A DNA stretch of 64,000 bases, taken from NCBI GenBank assembly GCA_964490975.1, contig CAZBEQ010000012.1, positions 1 through 64,000 of the forward strand, in the 5' to 3' direction. The position numbers and the translations under genes are program-made. This DNA is from DTU013 sp964490975 (GTDB taxonomy: Bacteria > Bacillota > Clostridia > Acetivibrionales > DTU013). Numbering within the stretch: position 1 is the stretch's first letter; the number at the start of each line of letters is the position of its first letter. Under the pieces are notes generated by a model, which was given only the letters and a program-made list of their open reading frames with translations, did no database searches and was not told the DNA's origin. Shown piece by piece: positions 8,383 through 17,125 of this stretch.

Positions 8383-9036
8383 ATGTCAAATGATAAAACA
8401 GATTTTAGGATACTAGGTCCTAAAATACCACAAAAATTAGGTGATCTTAAACTGCCTGCAAGCGTTCAGAATGAAGATGAGTTTTCAGAAGGGGCACTTT
8501 GCGATTACATTATCGAAAATCAAACAGCAGAAAAGGTAGTTCTAAGTAAAATTATCTTTAAAGATGTAGTGCTCAGGCAGGTATCATTTAAGTTCCTTGA
8601 TATGACTGATGTTCAATTTGAGAACTGTGATTTATCCAATATGGATATGAGCGGAGCTGTAATTCACAGGGCTAAGTTTATCAATTGCAAGGCTGTAGGA
8701 ATTAACCTAAGCAGATCAACATTGAGAAATGTATCATTTGAAAATTGCAATTGTAAGTATGCTTCTCTTCAGTTTTCAGATTTGGGACAAGTATGGCTTG
8801 AAAATTGTTTGCTGGAGAATGCTGATTTTGGAACATCAATTTTTTCACAAGTAGGGTTTAGCTCTTCAAATTTGCAACAGGTGCAAATGTCAGGAACAAA
8901 ACTTAAGGGAATAGATCTCAGCAGTAATGATATAGACGGGCTGAGCTTCAGGCTTGAAGATTTATTTGGAGCAATTGTTTCTCCCCTTCAGGCAGTTTCT
9001 CTTTCCAGGAAGATGGGGCTTGTTATAAAAGAGTGA
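8383..9036 (+). CDS. pentapeptide-repeat protein
   Basis: A 217-residue protein whose residues about 60-190 form a run of A(D/N)LxX-type pentapeptide repeats (for example CDLSNMDMSGAVIHRAKF and LENADFGTSIF), predicting a right-handed quadrilateral beta-helix as in Qnr and MfpA proteins. The start is set at the ATG at 8383 behind GGAG with 9-base spacing; an ATG at 8368 is also in frame. Qnr relatives protect gyrase from quinolones, but many clostridial members have no known target, so no resistance role should be assumed. It follows the TetR operon by 37 bases and could be read through from it. Confidence 0.8.
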   Translation: MSNDKTDFRILGPKIPQKLGDLKLPASVQNEDEFSEGALCDYIIENQTAEKVVLSKIIFKDVVLRQVSFKFLDMTDVQFENCDLSNMDMSGAVIHRAKFINCKAVGINLSRSTLRNVSFENCNCKYASLQFSDLGQVWLENCLLENADFGTSIFSQVGFSSSNLQQVQMSGTKLKGIDLSSNDIDGLSFRLEDLFGAIVSPLQAVSLSRKMGLVIKE

Positions 9037-9160
9037 TTGCATGGCTTGGTAAGTCATGTTTAACAAGGAAGCAACCAGGGAACCTGTAAGGGATGGCCCA
9101 GCCCATCTGAATCTCGACTTTGGGATATTCAGACTAATTAAATAGTGGGGGGTAAGTATA

Positions 9161-9700
9161 TTGAAGAAGTGTATAATTGGAGTAATTGTTGTAATATTTT
9201 TTATAGCCATAGTAATCGTAGCTTATAGTAATATTAAACCAACGGCAGCAAAAGAGGACATTACAGCTGAAGCTATACTACAAATAAATAATACTACTCA
9301 TAATGAGCATAAAGAGTACCTAATGGATATAAATATCATAAAAAACAAAGACAGCCACGTCTCTATTTATCCATATATTGAGGGTCTTGGTATGATGACT
9401 TTTAGCGATCAAGAAGAAGAAGGATACTTTGTACCTGGCTCAATTGGTAGTGACGGAATTACAGAACCAATTGCTATAACTGAACTAAAGAATAATAATC
9501 TAATTCATAATGCAAAAGATTTATCTTTAATTGGCTTTTGGTTTCCTGACGAAGCAGGACAATATAAAGCAAGAATTTATTTAGATAAGTTCGACAGCTT
9601 TAAGGAGATAGAAAATCCTGTTTTTGTATGTGTATATTTAGAAGAAAAGTATGGAAGGCAGCTAACGTGGTCAAAGGTCTTACCAGTAACATTAAAGTAA
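9161..9700 (+). CDS. membrane-anchored protein of unknown function
   Basis: A 179-residue protein with a TTG start eight bases after GTGGGGGGTAAG. Residues about 4-24 form a hydrophobic signal anchor (CIIGVIVVIFFIAIVIVAY) followed by a soluble domain rich in Asn, Glu and aromatic residues. No lipobox, no recognised domain. It sits alone downstream of the pentapeptide gene. Confidence 0.6.
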   Translation: MKKCIIGVIVVIFFIAIVIVAYSNIKPTAAKEDITAEAILQINNTTHNEHKEYLMDINIIKNKDSHVSIYPYIEGLGMMTFSDQEEEGYFVPGSIGSDGITEPIAITELKNNNLIHNAKDLSLIGFWFPDEAGQYKARIYLDKFDSFKEIENPVFVCVYLEEKYGRQLTWSKVLPVTLK

Positions 9701-9777
9701 TTCGCATTCTTTATATAATGAGAACTAAGGGAGAATGGTAACTGCAACATTAAATAATGTTATGAGAGGAGGATGCT

Positions 9778-9915
9778 TTGAAAAAGGAATTCCCGATATT
9801 GGAGTTTGATAATGCCTCGAATGCTATAATAGAACCGAAGAAGGTAATTCAGAAAATTGACTTACCTGAGCAAGTTGTAATTTGCTTTTTCAATGATGTC
9901 ATCGAAAGGACGTAA
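9778..9915 (+). pseudogene. N-terminal remnant of a nucleoside phosphorylase-like gene
   Basis: A TTG behind a strong GAGGAGG opens a 45-codon frame beginning LKKEFPILEFD and containing AIIEPKKVIQKIDLPEQ and VVICFFNDVIER, which resembles the start of clostridial nucleoside phosphorylase-family proteins of about 250 residues. The frame then ends at TAA and nothing recognisable follows. The intact translation start with lost body indicates a deletion. The 145 bases to the next gene contain no other feature. Confidence 0.55.
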
Positions 9916-10059
9916 GAGAAGCAATTTTCAAGTTGGCAGTAGAGGCTTGTCTGGAATTGCCTTAATTTATGATATAGTTGCTTGATTATGCTTATTACTA
10001 GTTGTAGAATACAATATAGAGCTTAGCTTGTTTTGTAAATTTTTGTGAGGAGATAGACT

Positions 10060-10692
10060 GTGCTAAAGTATGAAGAAAAACTTCATTTCGATAAACACTA
10101 TAACAAGCTTCAGTCAAATGGTTTTCTTAATAAAACCATTGGGCTTATATGGGGAATCATAGGGTATGGTTTGCTTTATTATCTTATCAAATATGTTTTA
10201 ACATATATTCCGGATATTCAGCCCTGGAATGATTTAAAAATATGGTTTGTTATAGGTGATGTAAGATTTGTAAAAGTTGATTTGATATACGTCGCTTACG
10301 GACTTATACTGAACTGTTACGGTACAATTAGACTTTCAAAAATAACAGCGCAAAATCACAGCGCAAAAAGTGAAAAAGGCTGTACACCGAATAAACTGCT
10401 GATTAGCGGCTATTATGCAAAGGTGCGTCATCCCATGTACGGAACATTTATCATATTGCAAGCAGGCTTTATGCTTTCTCTCCGTTCTTTAGCGGGTATA
10501 ATCATTGCGTTGATAATCATGGGTTTTCAATATGTAAACGCGATCATCGAAGAAAAAAAGCAACTTATTCCGATTTTTAATGAAGAGTATAGTTTATATA
10601 CGAATAACGTTTGTCGTATGCTTTTAACAACGTCTGAAATTATCGTCTTTATATCTGCTATACTCATTAGTGCTGTCGGATTTGCATTTTAA
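10060..10692 (+). CDS. membrane methyltransferase, isoprenylcysteine carboxyl methyltransferase-like
   Basis: A 210-residue protein with about five membrane helices. The C-terminal half carries the ICMT/phospholipid methyltransferase hallmark: YYAKVRHPMYGTF followed by the EEKKQL segment and FNEEYSLY. These residues bind S-adenosylmethionine at the membrane surface. In bacteria the substrates are mostly unknown (lipids, isoprenoids or small hydrophobic compounds). The start is a GTG nine bases after GAGGAGA. The gene is isolated between two gene remnants. Confidence 0.75.
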   Translation: MLKYEEKLHFDKHYNKLQSNGFLNKTIGLIWGIIGYGLLYYLIKYVLTYIPDIQPWNDLKIWFVIGDVRFVKVDLIYVAYGLILNCYGTIRLSKITAQNHSAKSEKGCTPNKLLISGYYAKVRHPMYGTFIILQAGFMLSLRSLAGIIIALIIMGFQYVNAIIEEKKQLIPIFNEEYSLYTNNVCRMLLTTSEIIVFISAILISAVGFAF

Positions 10693-10709
10693 TTTGCCGC
10701 AAGTATTAA

Positions 10710-10830
10710 AAACTTGGTGATTGCGGTTTTGAACATATTGATGAACCTAAACGACCTGCTGAACTTGGATATATATTAGCTAAAGAATATTGGAATCAAG
10801 GAAATATGTTTACCTTTGGCATGCAAAAAC
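10710..10830 (+). pseudogene. internal fragment of a GNAT acetyltransferase
   Basis: The frame from 10710 reads LGDCGFEHIDEPKRPAELGY then ILAKEYWNQGNMF, which is the central acetyl-CoA-binding region of a RimJ/RimL-type GNAT (the AELGY...YWNQG pattern). There is no start, no N-terminal half and no C-terminal continuation, and the frame runs into the opposite-strand methyltransferase gene. Confidence 0.6.
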
Positions 10831-10833
10831 CTC

Positions 10834-11424
10834 TTATTTTTCCCCCACGACAACAAACATTTCGCTGTTGTCTATTTCTGCTGTTGTATTTAATCCTGCT
10901 TGTAAAAAGTAGGTTTTAATCGTGCTTATGTCGGGTAAGTTGTCTTCTGAGACTACCTCTGAAGAATTTTTGTGCAGGTTGTTTATTTCTTCTCTGCTTT
11001 GCGAATGGAAGATAACAAACTTTCCACCCTTCTTCAAGCATTTACTGATAATGCCTATAGCCAATTGCTTATCATGAAAATGAGGAAAAACGGAATAACA
11101 AATTACAAAATCAAAGAATTCCTTTGGCAAGTCAGCCTCCAAAACATCGCCATAAACAAAGTCAGTATTTCTATATGAATATTTCTGTTGAGCTACTTCC
11201 AGCATTTTCTCGGACATATCGATTGCAATGATTTTGCCTTCTTCTCCAGCCCGTTCGGATAAGAAAGGTATAAGTATACCCGTTCCTGTCCCTACATCAA
11301 GTATCTTTGCTCCGTTCTTAATGCTGAGCAAGTCCAAAACATATTCGATTTTATTTGCATCATGCGTGCAAACAGTATCCCATCTATCAGCCATCAAATT
11401 AAAGAATTCCCTTTGAGAAATCAA
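10834..11424 (-). CDS. class I SAM-dependent methyltransferase
   Basis: A 196-residue methyltransferase. Motif I is ILDVGTGTGILIPFL, the acidic loop is IAIDMSEKML, and motif post-I is FDFVICYSVFPHFHD. It belongs to the broad Methyltransf_11/25 group and has no substrate signature. It is transcribed leftward alone, convergent with the ICMT-like gene and the GNAT fragment and divergent from the amidase 240 bases away. Confidence 0.82.
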   Translation of the reverse strand: MISQREFFNLMADRWDTVCTHDANKIEYVLDLLSIKNGAKILDVGTGTGILIPFLSERAGEEGKIIAIDMSEKMLEVAQQKYSYRNTDFVYGDVLEADLPKEFFDFVICYSVFPHFHDKQLAIGIISKCLKKGGKFVIFHSQSREEINNLHKNSSEVVSEDNLPDISTIKTYFLQAGLNTTAEIDNSEMFVVVGEK

Positions 11425-11666
11425 ACAGTAATACCTTCTCTCTTTACCACAGCCAGATAATTTTCCTTACTATTATAGACTGATTGCTATAGAAAAAACA
11501 CCATAAATTTTATTCCTCAAGATTTTCTGTGGTACCTGCCTGTATTGATATTGATGGATCATCGAAAATACATAAGGCAGTTGTTTTCTGCATTCAAAGA
11601 ATAATTGTATATGTGGGAAATTATTGATACTATTATTGCTATAATCGTTTTTTTAAAGGAGTAACT

Positions 11667-13091
11667 ATGCTTGATATCAATAAAGCTTCAATTATAGAAA
11701 TTCAAAAGGAAATGGATGACGGAAACCTTTCTTCCGTTGATTTAATTATGTACTATATTGAAAGAATCGCTAAACTTGATAAGGATGGGCCCAAGCTAAA
11801 TTCTATACTTGAGCTTAATCCTGACCTGATATTTATTGCAGAGGCATTAGATGATGAAAGACGAAGAAAGGGTAAAAGGGGTCCGATGCATGGTATCCCG
11901 GTAATGATTAAGGACAATATAAATACCGGAGATAAAATGCATACCAGCGGAGGGTCATTAGCACTTGCCGATTCATTTGCTCCTGAAGATGCTTTTGTTG
12001 TGAAGAAACTTCGTGAAGCCGGAGCAATCATCATGGGCAAATCCAATATGACGGAGTTCGCCAACTTTATGGCTGAGAATATGCCTTCCGGCTATAGTTC
12101 CAGAGGCGGACAGGTCCTTAACCCATATGATAACACAAAAGACCCCTCCGGTTCGAGTTCAGGCTCGGCTGTTGCGGTAACATCCAATTTCTGTACAGTA
12201 GCAGTTGGTACTGAAACTGATGGCTCTATTTTAAGTCCAGCGTGTGTAAATTGTATTGTAGGCATAAAACCTACAGTTGGGCTGATCAGCAGAAGCGGCA
12301 TTATTCCTATCAGCCACAGCCAGGATACTGCAGGCCCTATGGCAAAAACAGTCTCGGATGCTGCGGTTCTATTAAGCGCTATGATCGGGACAGATGAAAA
12401 AGATCCTGCTACCTGGAGAAGTGAAAGTGTTCAGCCGGAACAATTATTGGATGCTGTTAATAACCCGGATATAGAGGGCTTGCGAATTGGAGTAAGCATA
12501 GTTTATTATGAAATGGCTACTCCTGAACAGCGGCAAATACTGGATGAAGCAATAGAGGTAATGCAGCAAAAGGGAGCTGTCATTATAAAACAGGATAAGC
12601 TATCACAAGTTCTTCCGGGTGAAGAGTCATCTGTTTTAGGGCATGAGTTCAAATCAGGGATCAACTATTATTTATCAAAACTGGGACATCAAAAAATAAA
12701 AACGCTTTCCGATATTATAGAATTTAACAAAGCACATGCAGATGAGACACTTAAATATGGACAGCAAATATTTGAATGGTCTGAGGAAACAAGTGGAACC
12801 CTTACTGAAAGCAAGTATATTAATGATAGGATACGTGATATTGATTTTACAAGAAAAAACGGTATAGATAAATTAACGGATGAATATAAGCTGGATGCAC
12901 TTATGTTTCTTGAGCCTACAAGTCTTGCGGCTGTTTCCGGCTATCCATCGATTATTGTACCTGCCGGTATAGATAACGGTACGCCATACGGAGTTCAATT
13001 TATCGGGAAACCGTTTAGTGAACCAACAATAATTAAACTGGGCTATGTATATGAACAAGAGACAAAACACCGCATCGAACCAACGCTATAA
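11667..13091 (+). CDS. amidase signature family hydrolase
   Basis: A 474-residue amidase of the GatA/peptide amidase group. The Ser-cisSer-Lys triad is complete: Lys82 in MIKDNIN, Ser163 in DPSGSSSGSA, and nucleophile Ser187 in ETDGSIL, with the 24-residue spacing between the serines usual for the family. GatB and GatC are not adjacent and the sequence is shorter on the C-terminal side, so a stand-alone amide hydrolase is more likely than a tRNA amidotransferase subunit. No signal peptide is present. AAAGGAG precedes the ATG, and a long hairpin follows 85 bases after the stop. Confidence 0.88.
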   Translation: MLDINKASIIEIQKEMDDGNLSSVDLIMYYIERIAKLDKDGPKLNSILELNPDLIFIAEALDDERRRKGKRGPMHGIPVMIKDNINTGDKMHTSGGSLALADSFAPEDAFVVKKLREAGAIIMGKSNMTEFANFMAENMPSGYSSRGGQVLNPYDNTKDPSGSSSGSAVAVTSNFCTVAVGTETDGSILSPACVNCIVGIKPTVGLISRSGIIPISHSQDTAGPMAKTVSDAAVLLSAMIGTDEKDPATWRSESVQPEQLLDAVNNPDIEGLRIGVSIVYYEMATPEQRQILDEAIEVMQQKGAVIIKQDKLSQVLPGEESSVLGHEFKSGINYYLSKLGHQKIKTLSDIIEFNKAHADETLKYGQQIFEWSEETSGTLTESKYINDRIRDIDFTRKNGIDKLTDEYKLDALMFLEPTSLAAVSGYPSIIVPAGIDNGTPYGVQFIGKPFSEPTIIKLGYVYEQETKHRIEPTL

Positions 13092-13175
13092 TATACTTGC
13101 GGAAAGAGTATTTTTTGCTTAATTTGCGCCAGTTAAAATTTGAAAAATCTTAACTTTTTCTGTCTCTTAACTTTG

Positions 13176-13220
13176 AAACACCTCTTCATACTGGAATAAA
13201 AACCAGTGAAGAGGTGTTTT
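13176..13220 (+). terminator. hairpin after the amidase gene
   Basis: Arms AAACACCTCTTCA-TACTGG and CCAGT-GAAGAGGTGTTT pair over 17 bases with a 2-base bulge and an 8-base loop, followed by TTTT. It is most likely the terminator of the amidase gene; a leader role for the decayed gene downstream is also possible. Confidence 0.55.
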
Positions 13221-13258
13221 ATGTTGCAAACAAACAGAAGGCTCAATAGAAGAAGTAA

Positions 13259-13599
13259 GAGAAAAAGAAAAAATGGCTTATGGAAAACGCTCATGAATAT
13301 GGCTTTATTTTGAGATATCCTAAAGATAAGTCCGAAATTACGAAAATAAGCTATGAGCCCTGGCATTATCGATATATTGGCCTTCCAAACTCGTATTACT
13401 GTTACGAAAACAATTTGTGCCTTGAAGAATATATGGATTTTTATCAAAAGGTGGCAGCTATTCTATGTCTATTGACAAAACAGACTATACTGTATATTAT
13501 GCAACTGAAAACGATGGTTTAATCGATGTTCCGGCTGACAAAAGCTGCAAGGTCTTGCCCGACAACACGGACGGGTACGTTGTTATGGTAAAGGGGTGA
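13259..13599 (+). pseudogene. C-terminal remnant of a VanY-type D,D-carboxypeptidase, frameshifted
   Basis: From 13259 the frame reads KWLMENAHEYGFILRYPKDK and on to YEPWHYRYIG, the C-terminal catalytic end of an M15B D-Ala-D-Ala carboxypeptidase (VanY). Near 13449, in AAAAGGTGGC, the frame breaks; one step over, the protein continues GGSYSMSIDKTDYTVYYA and ends DNTDGYVVMVKG at 13599. The N-terminal half with the first zinc motif is absent. The remnant ends 4 bases before the response-regulator start, so it was once part of the same operon. Confidence 0.7.
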
Positions 13600-13603
13600 G
13601 TTT

Positions 13604-14056
13604 TTGGACTATAACGTATTGATATGTGATGACGACAAGGACATATTGAATGCACTGGAAATATACCTGAAGCAGGACGGATACAATGTGATAAAGGCAG
13701 AAAATGGAATACAGGCTTTGAAAATACTAAAAGTATCCGTTGTACACCTGATCCTGCTTGACGTAATGATGCCGCAAATGGATGGTATAATGACTGCCGT
13801 GAAAATCCGCGAGGACAACATCAACATACCGATCATATTTTTGAACGCGAAAAGTGAGGATACAGACCGGGTTTTAGGCCTCAATATGGGCGGAGACGAT
13901 TACATAACAAAACCCTTCAATACCGTCGAACTGCTTGCCAGAGTAAAAGCGCATCTGCGGCGTTATGCCAGATTGGGCGGCCTTGCGGGACAAGCCACGG
14001 AGTCGCAAGAGTCCTGGAACATATATACAACAGGTGACCTTGTTTCAGCAGGTTGA
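13604..14056 (+). pseudogene. VanR/OmpR-type response regulator truncated after the receiver domain
   Basis: TTG start behind AAGGGGTGAG. The receiver domain (residues about 1-122) keeps Asp9-Asp10, phospho-acceptor Asp53 and Lys103, but the conserved Thr/Ser at position 81 is Asn (FLNAKS). The linker reads YTTGDLVSAG and stops at residue 150, exactly where the winged-helix DNA-binding domain should begin. The next gene starts inside what should be the sensor-kinase membrane region, so one deletion removed the DNA-binding half of the regulator together with the front of the kinase. It could still be translated as a stand-alone receiver, but cannot bind DNA. Confidence 0.72.
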
Positions 14057-15086
14057 TGAGTATGCCCATGAGAATCCTGGCGTTTCCTTTGGCAGCCTAC
14101 ATTCTTTTTGCATTTTGGCTTGTAAGACTGATTGTTTTCCTGCAAACAGGCAAAAAGTACAAAAAAATATCCTGGTATAAATTCTACAAGCAGTTTCCAA
14201 TCAAACAGCCTGTTTCTGTTTTTGTCACATGCATTTCACTGATGTCGTTTATATATTTGCTTTTGATATAAATGCAGGAACTATTTTTTTGACATTATCT
14301 CATTTTGTCTTAGCAACGGTATTAGCTGAATATCTGTCAAGGTTTTCGGAAGCAAGAGCCGCCCAATTTGAGAAAATCGCAGAGGACAGGCTGAAAGCAG
14401 AGAGGTTAAAAACCGAGCTTATTGCCAATGTATCTCATGATATAAAAACACCTATTACTTCCATAATAAGCTATGCTGACCTTATCAGCAGGCAAAGTAC
14501 CGAAAACGAGCTGCTGAAGGAATACACTTCGGTGATACGCACAAAGTCGTTGAGACTGAAGTCATTGATGGAGGATCTGATCGAAGCCAGCAAAGCCGGA
14601 ACCGGCAATATAAAAATGACGATGGAGACCATTAATTTTTGTGAGCTTTTGGGGCAGATCATGGGGGAGTTTGACGAGCAGATGGATAAAAATCAGCTTC
14701 AGCTCATAGCGAAAATTCCCGAGACAGCAGTGAGTATTCAAACTGATGGAAGGTATTTGTGGAGGGTCCTGGAGAATGTATTTTCCAATGCGGTCAAATA
14801 CTCCATGAGCGGGACACGGGTGTATGCTGATCTGTCAAGCACAGGCGATATGCATATTTTCACATTGAAGAACATATCAAAGGACCCGTTGAATATTTCT
14901 ACAGACGAACTCACCGAACAGTTCGTCAGGGGTGACCGCGCCCGTTATACCGAGGGCAACGGACTTGGGCTTTACATTGCCAAGAGCCTGACCGAAGCAA
15001 TGGGCGGACAGTTCAGCATAAACATAACCGGTGATCTGTTTGAAGTACAGATATGCTTTAAATATGCATGCTGTCGGATACATTGA
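14053..15086 (+). pseudogene. VanS-like sensor histidine kinase, N-terminally deleted and frameshifted
   Basis: The first part (from 14053, overlapping the regulator stop by ATGA) encodes membrane helices (RILAFPLAAYILFAFWLVRL) and runs out of frame near 14260 at SFIYLLLI. One frame over, the sequence continues YIFAFDINAGTIFLTLSHFV into a complete kinase core: H-box NVSHDIKTPITS, N-box LENVFSNAVKYS and G-box GNGLGLYIAKS. A cytoplasmic kinase fragment could be made from the ATG at 14229 (285 residues). The extracellular sensor portion is missing. With the VanY and regulator remnants it forms one dead VanRS-like cluster. Confidence 0.65.
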
Positions 15087-15226
15087 TGATCCATTTATGC
15101 TTGTCAGCATTTTTTACCCCGGTTTGTACGACGTAATTGCCGGTATCATCCCGCGAGCTCGGCGCGCCGCCTGCTGAAAAAAACTAATGAGATAAGGCAT
15201 AAGATGCCTATAAATGCCGCTTTCAT
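15063..15226 (-). pseudogene. possible small secreted or membrane peptide, leftward
   Basis: An ATG at 15226 behind GGAGGCAGT opens a frame of 26 codons encoding a hydrophobic segment (MKAAFIGILCLISLVFF) and ending at 15146. If one base is skipped in the GC-rich stretch around 15165, the frame continues to 15063 (SSRDDTGNYVVQTGV onward), giving a short secreted protein. Either a 26-residue membrane peptide or a frameshifted small gene; both readings are tentative. Confidence 0.3.
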
Positions 15227-15404
15227 ATACTGCCTCCAATCTCAATTTTATGCTTCTTATATTCTAATACTTAGTGATATTTATCCATATTTGAAAATTG
15301 CGGACTTTCTTACAGATTATTGCTGTTTTTTGTCAAAAAAGGTATGCTTTTCACAATGAAGGCCAGCAATTGCTGGATTTGAGAAATCGCAAGCAGAGAT
15401 GTGC

Positions 15405-15433
15405 TTGACTATATTCACAAAATGATATACAAT
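15405..15433 (+). promoter_or_regulatory. sigma-A promoter of the larA operon
   Basis: TTGACT (15405-15410), 17-base spacer, TACAAT (15428-15433). The -10 box lies inside the left arm of the large palindrome, so a protein bound there would block initiation. Confidence 0.7.
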
Positions 15434-15483
15434 ACTATTGTATCATGTATACATGGTACAATAGTATTGTATATCATTTTGTG
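15416..15483. promoter_or_regulatory. 68-bp near-perfect palindromic operator
   Basis: Arms 15416-15442 and 15457-15483 are perfect 27-base reverse complements. The 14-base centre contains the smaller palindrome CATGTATACATG. Each arm itself contains the dyad ATACAATA-N-TATTGTAT. The element thus offers three nested symmetric sites in tandem. Such ATAC/GTAT dyads are typical of GntR-family operators, and a GntR/FCD gene ends the same gene cluster, so it is the likely ligand. As RNA the element would form a very long hairpin just before the ribosome binding site. Confidence 0.8.
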
Positions 15484-15495
15484 AGGGTGATTTAA

Positions 15496-16770
15496 TTGCA
15501 AACAATTAGAATTCCTTATTACACATCTCATCTGGATCTACATGTTGACGAAAATAACCTCGAAGCTGTTTTACTGCCCAAAATGCACGAATATAAAACT
15601 GAAAAGACAGAGCAGGAAATTATTCGTGATGCTTTGGCAAATCCTATCGGTTCAAAAACATTGGTGGAAATTGCGAAAGGCAAGAAGCGCATAACATTGG
15701 TTACAAGCGATCACACAAGAGCAGTTCCGAGTAAAATCACTCTGCCGATACTACTTGAAGAAATACGTAAGGGCAGCCCGGATGCTGAGATCACTATTCT
15801 GATTGCTACCGGCCTTCACAGGGCAACTACAGAAGCCGAACAAAGAAAAATGTTCGGGGATGTAATTGTTGATAATGAGAAGATTGTCGTTCATGATGCT
15901 TTTAAAGAAGAGGACATGAGGAAAATCTGCACATTGCCATCCGGCGCAGAGTTTGTGGTTAACCATCTGGCGGTAGACTGTGATTTGCTTTTGACAGAGG
16001 GCTTTATAGAGCCACACTTTTTTGCCGGATTTTCAGGCGGAAGGAAAAGCATATTGCCGGGAATCTGTTCCAAGGAAACTGTAAATGAAAACCATTCATA
16101 CAAAGCTATAGCTCATCCAAAGGCTGCCGCAGGTGTTACTGACGGGAATCCTATTCATGAAGACATGTTATATGCCGCACGTAAGGTAAATGTTCAGTTT
16201 ACATTTAATGTTGCATTGGATGGGAACAAAAAAATTATTGCTGCATTTGCAGGTGAATTGGCCGAATCACATAAGCAGGGCAGCGAGTTTATAAGAAAAT
16301 TATCGCAGGTCCGGAAGGTTACAGGAGATATAGTAGTTACCAGTAACGGAGGATACCCGCTTGACCAGAATCTTTACCAGTCACCCAAGGCTGTAGCTAC
16401 TGCAGAGGTGTGCGCAGGGGATGACGGCATTATTATAATGTGTGCCTCTTGCTTTGACGGCATTGGCGGAACACATTTTGAAGAGCTGATGCTTTCCGGC
16501 ACTATTGATGAAATAACTGAAAAATTATCAAAAATCCCTCCCAGGGAAACTATCCCTGAACAGTGGTGCGCACAGATATTTTCACGCATTCTTAAAAAGC
16601 ATAAAATCATACTTGTTACAACATATCTTGACCATGAGCTTGTGCGGAAGGTAAATATGATTCCTGCATCAAGCCCTGACGAAGCTCTTGATATTGCCTA
16701 CGGCATTAAGGGAAGGGATGCCCGCGTTGTTGTAATCCCTGATGGCGTAGCTGTAATGGCAGTCAATTAA
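15496..16770 (+). CDS. LarA-family nickel-dependent 2-hydroxy-acid racemase/epimerase
   Basis: A 424-residue LarA homologue. Family motifs are clear: TSDHTRAVPS (about residues 75-84), IATGLHR (about 102-108) and EPHFFAGFSGGRKSILPG (about 174-191), the region that holds the nickel-pincer nucleotide cofactor, plus the His-rich NENHSYKAIAHP. TTG start after GAGGGTG. It is first in an operon with the two UxaA-like subunits and a GntP permease. Characterised LarA homologues act on lactate, malate, other 2-hydroxy acids and gluconate; here the neighbours point to a sugar acid or similar hydroxy acid that must be epimerised before dehydration. The cofactor-making LarB, LarC and LarE are not in the window and must be elsewhere. 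Confidence 0.85.
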   Translation: MQTIRIPYYTSHLDLHVDENNLEAVLLPKMHEYKTEKTEQEIIRDALANPIGSKTLVEIAKGKKRITLVTSDHTRAVPSKITLPILLEEIRKGSPDAEITILIATGLHRATTEAEQRKMFGDVIVDNEKIVVHDAFKEEDMRKICTLPSGAEFVVNHLAVDCDLLLTEGFIEPHFFAGFSGGRKSILPGICSKETVNENHSYKAIAHPKAAAGVTDGNPIHEDMLYAARKVNVQFTFNVALDGNKKIIAAFAGELAESHKQGSEFIRKLSQVRKVTGDIVVTSNGGYPLDQNLYQSPKAVATAEVCAGDDGIIIMCASCFDGIGGTHFEELMLSGTIDEITEKLSKIPPRETIPEQWCAQIFSRILKKHKIILVTTYLDHELVRKVNMIPASSPDEALDIAYGIKGRDARVVVIPDGVAVMAVN

Positions 16771-16805
16771 TAAATATTAACTTATCATAAAAGGAGGTAT
16801 GAAAA

Positions 16806-17123
16806 ATGGATCAGAAGCTTGCACTGAGAGTAACTTACAAGGATAACGTTGCTACAATATTTGCAGAAGTTTCGGCCAATACCAGTGTTGAGGTAAGGGA
16901 TAAGAAAGGCAACAGCGAGGTTATAACCGCAAATGACGACATTCCGTACGGACATAAGATTGCGGTTGTTAATATTGCAATCGGAGAAATAATTTTCAAG
17001 TATGGAGAGGAAATTGGAGTAGCAACTAAAGAAATTAAAAAAGGTGACTATGTGCATGTCCACAATCTCGACAGCATGCGCGGACGTGGAGATTTACAGG
17101 ATAATAGAAAGGGGGATGAGTAG
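16806..17123 (+). CDS. UxaA-family small subunit (SAF domain)
   Basis: A 105-residue protein corresponding to the N-terminal SAF domain of altronate/galactarate dehydratases, or to SuyA of (R)-sulfolactate sulfo-lyase. Visible features are the DDIPYGHKIAV core (about residues 44-54) and the GDYVHVHNLDSMRGRG end, which in relatives binds the substrate. AAGGAGG precedes the ATG. Its stop lies 2 bases before the large subunit, so the two form one heteromeric enzyme. Which leaving group is eliminated (water or sulfite) cannot be told from the sequence. Confidence 0.82.
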   Translation: MDQKLALRVTYKDNVATIFAEVSANTSVEVRDKKGNSEVITANDDIPYGHKIAVVNIAIGEIIFKYGEEIGVATKEIKKGDYVHVHNLDSMRGRGDLQDNRKGDE

Positions 17124-17125
17124 TT

